The notes beneath the pieces are model-generated. The model ran no database searches. It had not been told where the DNA came from and worked only from the letters and a program-made list of their open reading frames with translations. Below, one piece after another: positions 1 through 7,697 of a DNA stretch of 42,305 nucleotides. The stretch's first letter is position 1, and every line of letters starts with the position of its first letter. Made by a program: the position numbers and the translations under genes. Where the stretch lies: contig JAHIWE010000051.1 of NCBI GenBank assembly GCA_018816105.1, forward strand, positions 1 to 42,305, read 5' to 3'. The DNA comes from a bacterium. Its GTDB lineage: Bacteria; Campylobacterota; Campylobacteria; Campylobacterales; Arcobacteraceae.

Positions 1-154
1 AGAGCAAGAGATGATAAAAATTGAAGATAAACAAAGAAACATAATTTTTAGAATTGACAAAGAGGTAAAATACGAAAAAATAATTGAGATTTTAGAAATA
101 TTACAAAAACATCAATTATTTAACATTTCTTTGATTACGGATACTAAAAAGTAG
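1..154 (+). CDS. ExbD/TolR-type biopolymer transport protein, C-terminal fragment
   Basis: The frame is open from the left edge and stops with TAG at 152-154, giving about 50 residues. The visible end (NIIFRIDKEVKYEKIIEILE, then a LQKHQLFNISLITDTKK tail) lines up with the C-terminus of the complete ExbD encoded at 33561-33950 (VIVRIDKKVEYQRVVKVLD, LLQKYNLTNLALVT). In this family that region is the periplasmic domain that follows a single membrane helix and works with an ExbB/TolQ proton channel. The helix and its proton-carrying Asp lie outside the window, so activity cannot be judged. It appears to be a second ExbD/TolR copy in the genome. It converges on the rhodanese gene and shares a terminator with it. 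Confidence 0.75.
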   Translation, partial: EQEMIKIEDKQRNIIFRIDKEVKYEKIIEILEILQKHQLFNISLITDTKK

Positions 155-175
155 TAAAATTATTTACTACTTTTT
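146..175. terminator. Bidirectional terminator between exbD-like gene and rhodanese gene
   Basis: A perfect 13-bp inverted repeat, AAAAAGTAGTAAA (146-158) and TTTACTACTTTTT (163-175), encloses a 4-base loop. The A and T runs at the ends give a U-tract in both directions. The stem contains the stop codons of both converging genes, so both genes end inside the hairpin. Confidence 0.8.
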
Positions 176-682
176 ACAGTGTTCTGCATAGAAATTACCA
201 AAATTTAAACCCGTTCCACTTGAATCTTTTTTAACTGTATATTTTGTAACAACAGGATTACACTCATCAATCCAAGAGTATAAATCATAGATTTTTACAG
301 TTTTAAATCCCATTTGTCTAAATGTTTGAGCTTCAATTGATGCTCTTGCTGCTGAATTACATACAACAATAACTTTATCTTTAATAAGTTTCCCATCATC
401 ATCTGTAACAAAATTTTCAATTGCAGCTTCAGGAGTTTGACGACCTACTCTTTGACTTCCTTTTATAAAAGCACCAGCCCATTCTTCAGCAGTTCTTACA
501 TCAACAACAATCCAATCTTTTTCTTTTAATGCCATTTTTACTTCATCAGTAGTTGCATATAGACCATTTTTTTTAGCATCTTCTTTTAATGACTTTGTTA
601 AACCATCATAATTGATAAATTCATTTGCAAGTAAAGTACTAGCTAATAATCCCATTGATAAAACAATCTTTGAAAATTTCAT
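167..682 (-). CDS. Periplasmic rhodanese-like domain protein
   Basis: The protein has 171 residues. A Sec signal peptide (Lys-rich start, hydrophobic core, probable cleavage after LLANE-type residues near 20) is followed by one rhodanese fold at about 40-140. The DVR motif (61-63) and the active-site loop C108-N-S-A-A-R113 are present, so the sulfur-carrying Cys is retained. Rhodaneses move sulfane sulfur or act as sulfur/redox sensors; the substrate cannot be read from sequence. Two more Cys (141, 169) could form a disulfide in the periplasm. The start is an ATG preceded by AAAGGA at a good distance. The gene is single, ending at a bidirectional terminator with its own upstream intergenic region. 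Confidence 0.85.
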   Translation of the reverse strand: MKFSKIVLSMGLLASTLLANEFINYDGLTKSLKEDAKKNGLYATTDEVKMALKEKDWIVVDVRTAEEWAGAFIKGSQRVGRQTPEAAIENFVTDDDGKLIKDKVIVVCNSAARASIEAQTFRQMGFKTVKIYDLYSWIDECNPVVTKYTVKKDSSGTGLNFGNFYAEHCKK

Positions 683-999
683 AAAGTATCCTTTAGTAAT
701 ATTATATAGAGATTTAGTCTATACAAAAAAAGATTAATACTTTATAAAAAATATAATTATTATTTATATAATATTTATAAGTTATTCTTATGTATTTATT
801 TTTATTTTTTTTATAAATTAAATAACATTATTTAAAAAACAACAAAACAAAAGATGTATTTTAAAATGGGGGATTAAATAATAAAATTATTATATGGGGA
901 ATTGAAAATATAAAAGAGAAATAAACTCAAGTTCTTCAGCACTTGAGTTTAAGAATCTACTAACTTACTATATTTTTAAAAGGAAGATTAGATAAGTAT
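683..999. other. AT-rich intergenic region
   Basis: This 317-bp stretch separates the rhodanese start from the antiporter stop. The part next to the rhodanese gene must carry its promoter, but no single -10 stands out in such AT-rich sequence. The distal part holds the terminator of the long minus-strand operon at 923-950. No coding frame with a ribosome binding site was found. Confidence 0.5.
923..950 (-). terminator. Intrinsic terminator of the leuS-to-kefB operon
   Basis: A perfect 10-bp stem, AAACTCAAGT (923-932) and ACTTGAGTTT (941-950), has an 8-base loop. Read on the minus strand it is followed by a T-rich run (TTTATTTCTCTTTT). It lies about 50 bp past the antiporter stop codon. Confidence 0.7.
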
Positions 1000-1006
1000 C
1001 TAATCT
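985..1006 (-). terminator. Small hairpin over the antiporter stop codon
   Basis: AGATTAGATA (985-994) and TATCTAATCT (997-1006) form a near-perfect dyad that overlaps the TAG stop at 1000-1002. On the minus strand it is followed by TCCTTTT. It could be a first weak terminator or a 3'-end stabiliser ahead of the stronger hairpin at 923-950. Confidence 0.4.
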
Positions 1007-2613
1007 AACCTACAATATAATACTTCATCAACAACTGCTCTTGCAATTTGGTTAGTTTCTACAACCACATGCTCTAAATGTAAGCCTTTTAAAGCTTCTT
1101 TATCAGCTTCGCTTGTAACTGTTACAATAGTTTTACTATTGTGTGTTAAATCACCAACAGCTTCACAAATAAGATGTAAAACCTCTGGATTATTAACTGC
1201 CACGATAACTGCTGATGCTTTTGTTATATTAACTGAATTTAATATATGTCTTTGGGCTGCATTTCCAAAAACTATTGGCTCATTTCTTTCTTTTCCAAGC
1301 TGATAAAATTTAACACTATGCTCTAAAATTACATAATTTTGACCAAAGGCTTTTAACTCTTTTACTATTGCTTGACCAAATCTTCCATATCCTAAAACAA
1401 CAACATGATTTTCTGTATCTTCAGCAACATTTTGTGTATTTGGTAAAGCCATAATATCTTCAGGAATTAGTCTTGCTGCTGCACGTGAAAGATTTTTTAG
1501 TATTATTGGTGTTAATATCATTGATATAACAATTGTAACAATCAAGATTTGAGAATATGTAGGATTTACTAAGTTCTGACTTCTTGCTAGTTCTAGTATG
1601 GCTAGAGAAAATTCTCCTATTTGAATTAATGATAATGCTGTTTTAAATGCAACTCTTTTATTATCTTCAAATCTTACAAGGGTATAGATTATTGCAAATT
1701 TTAAACCCATAATTAAAGGTAATAATAAAATGATTATGAAAAAATAATCATAAATTATTTTAAAACTTATTTGCATTCCAACTGTAATAAAAAAAACACC
1801 TAATAAAATATTTCTAAAAGGAATAAGGTCAGCTTCAACTTGATGTTTAAATTTAGTTTCTGCAATCATCATACCAGCAACAAAAGCTCCAAGAGAGTAT
1901 GAAAAGCCAAAATAATATGCTAAATATGCAGATCCCATTGCAAGTAATAAAACTGATGCTACAAATAACTCATCTGATTTTGTAGCAGATACATATTTTA
2001 AAAATGGCTCTAATAAATATCTTCCACTAAAATACAATAAGGCCAATAATACACTTGCTGCAAGTATAGTTTTACCAATAGTAAGAAGTAAATCACCCTC
2101 CCCTGTCATTGAAAAAAATGAAATCATTAACAAAATTGGAATAACTGCAATATCTTGCATAATTAAAATACCTAAAACTCTTCGCCCATAAGGTTTATTT
2201 ATCTCTTTTGTTTCATTAAAAGTTTTTAATACAATTGCAGTTGAAGATAATGCAAGCGCTGCTCCTATTATTAATGAAGTTTGAGTAGGAAGTCCTATTA
2301 TAAATTTTGATATTAAAAACACAAAAATAGCTGTTATTATTATTTGTAAGCTACCTGTAAAAAAAACTTCTCTTTTCATCTTTTTAAGATGAGATATTGA
2401 AAATTCCAATCCAATTGTAAACATTAAAAAAACTACACCAAACTCAGCTATTTCTCTTAATTCATGATTATTTACAGCTTCGTGTAAATTAAATACATAT
2501 GCTATTATTGTTCCTGTTACAATATAACCTATGATTGTTGGTAGATGTACTTTTTTTAAAATTAAATTTAAAATTAATGTTATTAGTGTTGTAGATACAA
2601 TAATTCCTAACAT
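1000..2613 (-). CDS. CPA2-family cation:proton antiporter with RCK N domain (KefB/YbaL-like)
   Basis: The protein has 537 residues. The first ~390 are a run of hydrophobic helices of the Na+/H+ exchanger (CPA2) type. A GEF motif (LIQIGEFSLAIL), typical of KefB/KefC-like channels, is visible. From about residue 400 a Rossmann RCK/TrkA-N domain begins with G-Y-G-R-F-G (408-413), the NAD(H)/nucleotide-binding loop. The protein ends at this domain, with no clear TrkA-C module, so it is closer in layout to E. coli YbaL than to a TrkA-C-bearing transporter. Expected role is K+ or Na+ exchange against H+ across the inner membrane, gated by nucleotide or redox state; the ion is not determinable here. 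A strong AAGGAGAT site precedes the ATG, 24 bp after the helicase gene, so it is the last gene of the operon. Confidence 0.85.
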   Translation of the reverse strand: MLGIIVSTTLITLILNLILKKVHLPTIIGYIVTGTIIAYVFNLHEAVNNHELREIAEFGVVFLMFTIGLEFSISHLKKMKREVFFTGSLQIIITAIFVFLISKFIIGLPTQTSLIIGAALALSSTAIVLKTFNETKEINKPYGRRVLGILIMQDIAVIPILLMISFFSMTGEGDLLLTIGKTILAASVLLALLYFSGRYLLEPFLKYVSATKSDELFVASVLLLAMGSAYLAYYFGFSYSLGAFVAGMMIAETKFKHQVEADLIPFRNILLGVFFITVGMQISFKIIYDYFFIIILLLPLIMGLKFAIIYTLVRFEDNKRVAFKTALSLIQIGEFSLAILELARSQNLVNPTYSQILIVTIVISMILTPIILKNLSRAAARLIPEDIMALPNTQNVAEDTENHVVVLGYGRFGQAIVKELKAFGQNYVILEHSVKFYQLGKERNEPIVFGNAAQRHILNSVNITKASAVIVAVNNPEVLHLICEAVGDLTHNSKTIVTVTSEADKEALKGLHLEHVVVETNQIARAVVDEVLYCRLD

Positions 2614-2637
2614 TGAATTATCTCCTTCTTATAAGTT

Positions 2638-4761
2638 TTATTTGTAATGCATCTGCTTGTAACCTTCTAGCCTTTTTTTATAGGCAGAATTTAACATTGC
2701 ATTTTTTGAGTCTAGAAAATCTATAGCTAAACACTCTTGATTTCCTCTTCCTATTCTTCCTAAATATTGAACTAAACGTCCATAATAAGAAATAGGGGTT
2801 ACGAACATAATTGTATTTAAATGGGGGAAATCAATTCCTTCACCAAAATATGAAGTCGTTGCAATTATCAAAGATTTGCTTTTTACTAAATTCATATTTT
2901 CAACTTGCTCTTTTTTATTTAAGCTTCCATGAACACAAATATAATCAAGATTTTCTTTTAAAAAAAGATTTTCTAATACATTTATATGTTCTATTCTATC
3001 AGTTAAAACTAAAATTTTTCTTTGGATATTGCTTTTTATTACATCAATTATTAAATTATTTCTATTCTCATCTAAACACAACTCATTTATGATTGTAGCA
3101 TAATTATCAGCATTACTTTCAAAGGACGTTCTAATTATTTGTAGTTTATTTGTATGTGTTTTTTTCTTTTTATATTCATAAGAAATATCACCTAATTGTT
3201 GATATAAAATTGGTTGAAGTTCATCTTTTCTATTGGGTGTTGCACTTAATCCTAAAAGATATTTTCCTTTAAAGTTTTTAACAATTTGTTCAAAGGTAAT
3301 TGCAGGAATATGATGGCACTCATCAACTATTACAAAGGAGTAATTATTAATAACATCAGGATCATTTTTCAAACTTTGCATTGTTGCTACATCAATAGAA
3401 CCATTTAGTTTATTATGCCCTTTTCCCAAATATCCAATATCTTTTTTTGTATATCCAAAATAATCAACAAATCTTTCAATCCATTGGTTTAATAACATAT
3501 TTTTATTTACTACAATCAAAGTAGTACATGCTCTTACTTCAAATATTTTTGCCCCTAAAAGTGTTTTCCCAAAACCAGGAGGTGCAACACAAATAGAAAA
3601 ATCACTTTTTTTAATCTCTTTTATTGCATCACTTTGTTCAGGTCTTAAAGTAAATGTAACTTTTTTAGTTTTAATCTCTTTAAAGTTTCGTTTATCAATA
3701 AATGAAAAAGATACTGCATTAATATTAAAAAAATCAACTATTTTTTCTTTTAAACCACGAGGTAAAATAAGATAGTTTTCATCTTCATCAAAAGATTTTA
3801 TATATTTTGGCGTATTAAATAGTGGTTTTCTAAGGCTTAAAAGTATTTTTATTTGTGGATTTTCAAAACTTGCAAATGATTTTAATTGATTTATTAATGA
3901 TTTTGATAAATTTATTGTTGGAATATAAATACTATCTTCTAATATCATTTCAATATTATTTACAGGGAATTCAATCTTTTTAAACTCTTTTTCTTGATTT
4001 GTCAAATCTGAAGTTTCTCCAAAACTACAAACTATTTGTTTTGAGAGTTTTTGTACATTATTTAAAACTTGCCATTGGTCATCATAAATTTTATTTGTAT
4101 TAACATCAATAAAAACAGTTCTATTTTTATCTCTATATTTCAAATGTAAAGGAAGTTCTAAACTATTTCCTAAACTCTCTTTTGTGGCAAACTCTTTATT
4201 GGGATAAATTTTTGCAGTAATATTTGCTTTTCTTAAAATAAAAGATGCAAAATTAAAAACAATTTTACTAGAGATCTCTTCTTGTAAAAATATCCATGCA
4301 AAAATACCATTATTTGAATTTAATTCATAATATGCTTTTATATTCAAAGAGTTTAAAGCAATTTGTAATTTAAATTTATCTTCATCTAAAATCTCAAAAA
4401 CCACAAACTTTGACATATTTTTTTGATTAATACAATAAGTTGCTAAAAAAGAATGCCCTCTTAAATGCTCTTCAATTTGTGTATTTGTAAAAGGAAGATA
4501 ATCTTCAGCTTGAAAGGTAGCAGTTACAGGATAAAAGCCTTGTTTAGCTCCATCACGACTTATCCATTTTTTTGCATAAATATCAAATCGTGCAATAAAT
4601 AAAGATTTAAATATCTCTATTTTTTCATCTTTTGTAAATTTCTTTTTTACAAGGAAAGAGTCTTTTTCTACTTTTATTTCTTGTTTTAGAAATTCAATTT
4701 GCTCTTCAATTCTATTTTTTTCAATATAAAGATTTTCAAGTTGTTTTTCAAGATTTGTCAT
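2638..4761 (-). CDS. SF2 DEAD/DEAH-type helicase with N-terminal degenerate TOTE-type AEP domain
   Basis: The protein has 707 residues. An N-terminal coiled coil (1-40) is followed by a region (about 50-240) resembling the archaeo-eukaryotic primase domain of TOTE-type helicases: FKSLF.AR.D.YAKKW, G.YPV, a RGHSFLATY stretch, YPN near 186 and LGN...LPL near 198-205. A family linker (NQLK.FA.F.NP, LPRGL) leads into a helicase: Walker A APPGFGKT (393-400), DECH (480-483), SATP (506-509) and QYLGRIGRG (665-673). In the family as I recall it, the primase has a D-x-D after a hydrophobic strand and an SGNGGH-type motif. Here those places read FVVFEIL (119-125) and NSNNGIFAWIF (148-158), so catalysis looks lost. 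The helicase motifs look intact. The start overlaps the bactofilin stop by 14 bp with no clear ribosome site, implying translational coupling. Confidence 0.85.
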   Translation of the reverse strand: MTNLEKQLENLYIEKNRIEEQIEFLKQEIKVEKDSFLVKKKFTKDEKIEIFKSLFIARFDIYAKKWISRDGAKQGFYPVTATFQAEDYLPFTNTQIEEHLRGHSFLATYCINQKNMSKFVVFEILDEDKFKLQIALNSLNIKAYYELNSNNGIFAWIFLQEEISSKIVFNFASFILRKANITAKIYPNKEFATKESLGNSLELPLHLKYRDKNRTVFIDVNTNKIYDDQWQVLNNVQKLSKQIVCSFGETSDLTNQEKEFKKIEFPVNNIEMILEDSIYIPTINLSKSLINQLKSFASFENPQIKILLSLRKPLFNTPKYIKSFDEDENYLILPRGLKEKIVDFFNINAVSFSFIDKRNFKEIKTKKVTFTLRPEQSDAIKEIKKSDFSICVAPPGFGKTLLGAKIFEVRACTTLIVVNKNMLLNQWIERFVDYFGYTKKDIGYLGKGHNKLNGSIDVATMQSLKNDPDVINNYSFVIVDECHHIPAITFEQIVKNFKGKYLLGLSATPNRKDELQPILYQQLGDISYEYKKKKTHTNKLQIIRTSFESNADNYATIINELCLDENRNNLIIDVIKSNIQRKILVLTDRIEHINVLENLFLKENLDYICVHGSLNKKEQVENMNLVKSKSLIIATTSYFGEGIDFPHLNTIMFVTPISYYGRLVQYLGRIGRGNQECLAIDFLDSKNAMLNSAYKKRLEGYKQMHYK

Positions 4762-5185
4762 GATTTATAGCACTTGGAGATAAAAGAATTTTATTAAGTT
4801 TATTTTCGATTTCATTATATCTACTTTTTAAATTTGAATTCTTTTTAATACCGGTACCTTCAAATTGACCATTTTTTTCAATTTCAAGTTCATTGTATTT
4901 TATTTCTCCTATTACCTTTCCTTTTGATAAAATATGAATTTTATTGCAGTCTATTTTTCCATCAAATAAACCATTAACAATCAAATTATTTACTTTAATA
5001 TCACCAATAACTTCTCCTGATAGACCTATTGATATAACTTCTGCTTCTAAAATAACACCCTCGAACTTTCCATCAATTACAACCGTACCTTTGGCATTTA
5101 TTCCACCAATAATACAAGTTCCCTCAGGAATTATTGTCGTGGTATTTGTTGATGATCGTTTATCAGACTTACTAAAGACTCCCAT
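4748..5185 (-). CDS. ccmA: Bactofilin, polymer-forming cytoskeletal protein (CcmA-like)
   Basis: The protein has 145 residues. Its core, about 18-115, is a run of short beta-turn repeats rich in I/V and G (for example GLFDGKIDCNKIHIL and KGKVIGEIKYNELEI), the right-handed beta-helix signature of bactofilins. The N- and C-terminal tails are polar, as usual. Bactofilins polymerise without nucleotide and position cell-wall enzymes. In H. pylori, CcmA acts with M23 peptidases Csd1/Csd2 to set helical shape. Here the gene overlaps the 3' end of an M23 peptidase gene by 55 bp, with a GAGGAAAG ribosome site inside that gene, and a helicase gene overlaps its own stop. The symbol follows the H. pylori homologue and is used by analogy. 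Confidence 0.85.
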   Translation of the reverse strand: MGVFSKSDKRSSTNTTTIIPEGTCIIGGINAKGTVVIDGKFEGVILEAEVISIGLSGEVIGDIKVNNLIVNGLFDGKIDCNKIHILSKGKVIGEIKYNELEIEKNGQFEGTGIKKNSNLKSRYNEIENKLNKILLSPSAINHDKS

Positions 5186-6003
5186 TCAACTTTCCTCTCT
5201 TTTTTAAATATTTGTTCAAAGTTAGTAAATTCCCAATTCATAAAATTCTTTGGATTTAAAATTTTATTTATATATTTTACTTCATAGTGTAAATGTGGAG
5301 CTGTGCTTCGTCCTGAGTTTCCAACAAGACCTATTACTTCGCCTTTTTTTACAATATCACCAACACTTAAGTATGTTTTTGACATATGAGCATAAATTGT
5401 TTTAAAACCATAATTATGAACAATCTTTATAACTCGTCCATAATCTCCAGTATTTGATGGTTCAACAAATTCAACTATTCCATCTGCAGTTGAGTGAATT
5501 GGAGTTTTCATTGGAGCTGGAATATCAATTCCCCTATGAAATTGATTTCTATTTGTAATTGGATTTTTTCTATAACCAAAACCTGAAGAAATAGAAATAT
5601 CCGCTAAAGGCTGCCCATTAGGAATAACTTTTAAAGTAAAATTCTTTTTGTTTAAATCAATAAATTTTAGTGTATTTTCACTAATTTCATCTTCAGTAGC
5701 ATCATTTTCCACCCCAATTATAGAATATATATCCTCTAGTTTTGAAGCTAATTCTTCTATATTTTTTACTTTATTTTCTATTTGTAAAGCATAAAGGTTT
5801 TCTAATTCTTCCAGTTGATAGGCTTTTGCATCTTTTACTTTTTGTATTCCACTATTTAAATAAGATATAAATAAAAAGCTTCCACCCAAAGCAAAAACAA
5901 TAATAACTAAAATAATTATAATAAACTTTCTTAAAAATTGGTGAATATTATAAGATTTCGTTCCATTTATATCAGATATTGTTATTATTAATCTATTTTT
6001 CAT
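5131..6003 (-). CDS. Membrane-anchored M23 metallopeptidase (Csd1/Csd2-like)
   Basis: The protein has 290 residues from the ATG at 6003; an in-frame TTG lies 9 bp upstream, but the ATG is preferred. One N-terminal membrane helix (about 26-49) is followed by a coiled-coil stretch (50-95) and a C-terminal LytM/peptidase M23 domain (about 140-250). The zinc ligands are present: H156-x-x-x-D160 and H237-x-H239, plus H206. Such enzymes cut peptidoglycan cross-links in the periplasm. The next gene is bactofilin, the same pairing as csd1-ccmA in H. pylori, pointing to cell-shape control. The gene overlaps folC by 11 bp upstream and bactofilin by 55 bp downstream. Confidence 0.88.
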   Translation of the reverse strand: MKNRLIITISDINGTKSYNIHQFLRKFIIIILVIIVFALGGSFLFISYLNSGIQKVKDAKAYQLEELENLYALQIENKVKNIEELASKLEDIYSIIGVENDATEDEISENTLKFIDLNKKNFTLKVIPNGQPLADISISSGFGYRKNPITNRNQFHRGIDIPAPMKTPIHSTADGIVEFVEPSNTGDYGRVIKIVHNYGFKTIYAHMSKTYLSVGDIVKKGEVIGLVGNSGRSTAPHLHYEVKYINKILNPKNFMNWEFTNFEQIFKKERKVEWESLVSLINDHQQIPRQ

Positions 6004-7162
6004 CAAACCCAATCAAAGATAAAAATTTTTCAACAACCAAAAATGAGCCAAAGACTAAGTATTCTTGGTCTTTTTCAATCTTTATTGTATCATCATTCAT
6101 TATATTTAATTGTTTTATAATATTTAATAAATTATTTTTATCTACTATTCTCTTATCATCTAATTCAATTATAATTATTTTATTTATAATTGGTTTTAAT
6201 ATTTTTAAAACTTCTTCATAATCTTTATCTTTATATGAATTATAAATGAGATTAATTTTTTTACCTTCAAACTCTTTTACTATAACAGAAGCCGCCAGAG
6301 GATTGTGTCCAACATCAATAGTTACATTAGGAAGAATTTTCTGACATCTACCAAATAAAGGAACATCATCAAATAATTTTAAATCAATAGGAATTTTCAA
6401 TTCATTTAAACACTCAATTACTAAATGTAAATTTCTTTTTAAATATGATGCAAAATTATTGTTTAGTTCATATTTATCAAACTCTTTAACTTCAATAATT
6501 TCAATATTTCTATTTCGCTCTTTTAATATTTGTTCTTTTACTTCATAAGCTGTTTTAATTACATCATCAAAAACTTGATAGCCAATTAACATCTTAGTAT
6601 CAACTGAACGCATTTTAGTTGTTGCTATTTGTTTTATTGTATCCCCAAGAAAACTTTGATGATCAAGGCCTATTGTAGTAATTAGTGATAAATTATTCTC
6701 TACTACATTTGTAGCATCAAACTCACCACCAAGCCCTGCTTCTAAAACTAAATAATCAAAATCTTTTGATAAATAAAAAGCCAAAAGTGTTGTATATTCA
6801 AAATATGTTAATTTAGATAATAATTCTAAAGAAAATATTTCTTGTAAAAATCTATGGGCAATTTCAAGGTTTTCATCACTTACATCATTTCCATTTATCC
6901 AAATTCTTTCATTAAATTTCATAATATGAGGAGAACTGTAATGTAAAACTTTGAACTTTTTTTTATATAAATAATGTGCTAAAAATCTTCCGGTACTTCC
7001 TTTTCCATTTGTTCCAACTATATGAATTACAAAAGGAAGATTAATCTTTTTTGATAGAATTTGCCAAGATGATTCTACGATTGTAAAATCTATCTTGTCG
7101 TAATATAGAGTTTTATACTCTAAAAACTCACTTAATGTGGCTTTTCTTAAATTGGCTTGCAT
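5993..7162 (-). CDS. folC: Bifunctional folylpolyglutamate/dihydrofolate synthase
   Basis: The protein has 389 residues, typical for FolC. The Mur-ligase type ATP loop GTNGKGSTG is at 50-58, followed by the HYSSPHI strand, and the C-terminal ligase domain carries DVGHNPLAA. It adds L-glutamate to dihydropteroate and/or extends the polyglutamate tail of folates in the cytoplasm. The ATG lies one base after the lptE stop. Its 3' end overlaps the M23 peptidase start, so it is embedded in the operon. Its position between lptE and a cell-shape peptidase matches what I remember of HP1545 and Cj1088c. Confidence 0.92.
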   Translation of the reverse strand: MQANLRKATLSEFLEYKTLYYDKIDFTIVESSWQILSKKINLPFVIHIVGTNGKGSTGRFLAHYLYKKKFKVLHYSSPHIMKFNERIWINGNDVSDENLEIAHRFLQEIFSLELLSKLTYFEYTTLLAFYLSKDFDYLVLEAGLGGEFDATNVVENNLSLITTIGLDHQSFLGDTIKQIATTKMRSVDTKMLIGYQVFDDVIKTAYEVKEQILKERNRNIEIIEVKEFDKYELNNNFASYLKRNLHLVIECLNELKIPIDLKLFDDVPLFGRCQKILPNVTIDVGHNPLAASVIVKEFEGKKINLIYNSYKDKDYEEVLKILKPIINKIIIIELDDKRIVDKNNLLNIIKQLNIMNDDTIKIEKDQEYLVFGSFLVVEKFLSLIGFDEK

Positions 7163-7163
7163 A

Positions 7164-7697
7164 TTATCTAAAAGAAGAAACTGCTATTTTAGATAAAACT
7201 TCATCTAAAGCTTTATCAGAAGCTTTTGAAATTGCATCAAATCTTTTTGTTTCAGTAATTGTTGTTCCATCATCAATAGAGAAATCATACTCTCCATCAA
7301 CATTAAATGATTTTCTTATACCATCATCTTTTCTAAAATAATCAATTCTAAGCACAACAAGAGCTCTATATAGTTTATTGTATCCTGAAGTATCATATTG
7401 TAGGGTTTGCATACTTACAGAATTTATCGTTACATTCATAATAACATCTGCATTTGATTGATTATCAACCAATTTAGAATCAAGTTTTTGAATCAATAGT
7501 TTTATAATCGCATCTTTTACTAAAACAGAGTTTTTAGGGTCTTCTAAACTAACATTTATTTTAACAAAAACATTACCTTCCATCTCTTTTTTTGCATAAT
7601 AACTTGATGGTTTATAACCACAAGCTGTTATAAAAAAAGCAATAGTAAAAGTAAAGATTACAAATAGCAATTTTTTTAAAATATGCATATTTTTCAT
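7164..7697 (-). CDS. lptE: LPS-assembly lipoprotein LptE
   Basis: The protein has 177 residues. A type II signal peptide with a lipobox-like FITAC places the lipidated Cys near residue 26, followed by GYKPSSYY. The rest alternates beta strands and helices and fits the small LptE fold, which plugs the LptD barrel in the outer membrane for LPS insertion. The family is poorly conserved, so the call leans on the lipobox, the size and the position after leuS, which is also where lptE sits in H. pylori and C. jejuni as I recall. The start overlaps the leuS stop by one base (TAATG). Confidence 0.8.
   Translation of the reverse strand: MKNMHILKKLLFVIFTFTIAFFITACGYKPSSYYAKKEMEGNVFVKINVSLEDPKNSVLVKDAIIKLLIQKLDSKLVDNQSNADVIMNVTINSVSMQTLQYDTSGYNKLYRALVVLRIDYFRKDDGIRKSFNVDGEYDFSIDDGTTITETKRFDAISKASDKALDEVLSKIAVSSFR

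Noticed and set aside
2811-3092. Plus-strand open frame opposite the helicase gene
   Set aside because: It is antisense to conserved helicase codons, low in complexity (F/L/Y rich), and lacks a ribosome site. The same holds for other opposite-strand frames, such as those at 20414-21019 and 22837-23115.
2638-4761. Complete anti-phage defence system
   Set aside because: Only the helicase has conflict-system affinity. Its neighbours are bactofilin, an M23 peptidase and an antiporter. No nuclease, methylase, toxin or mobility gene is present.
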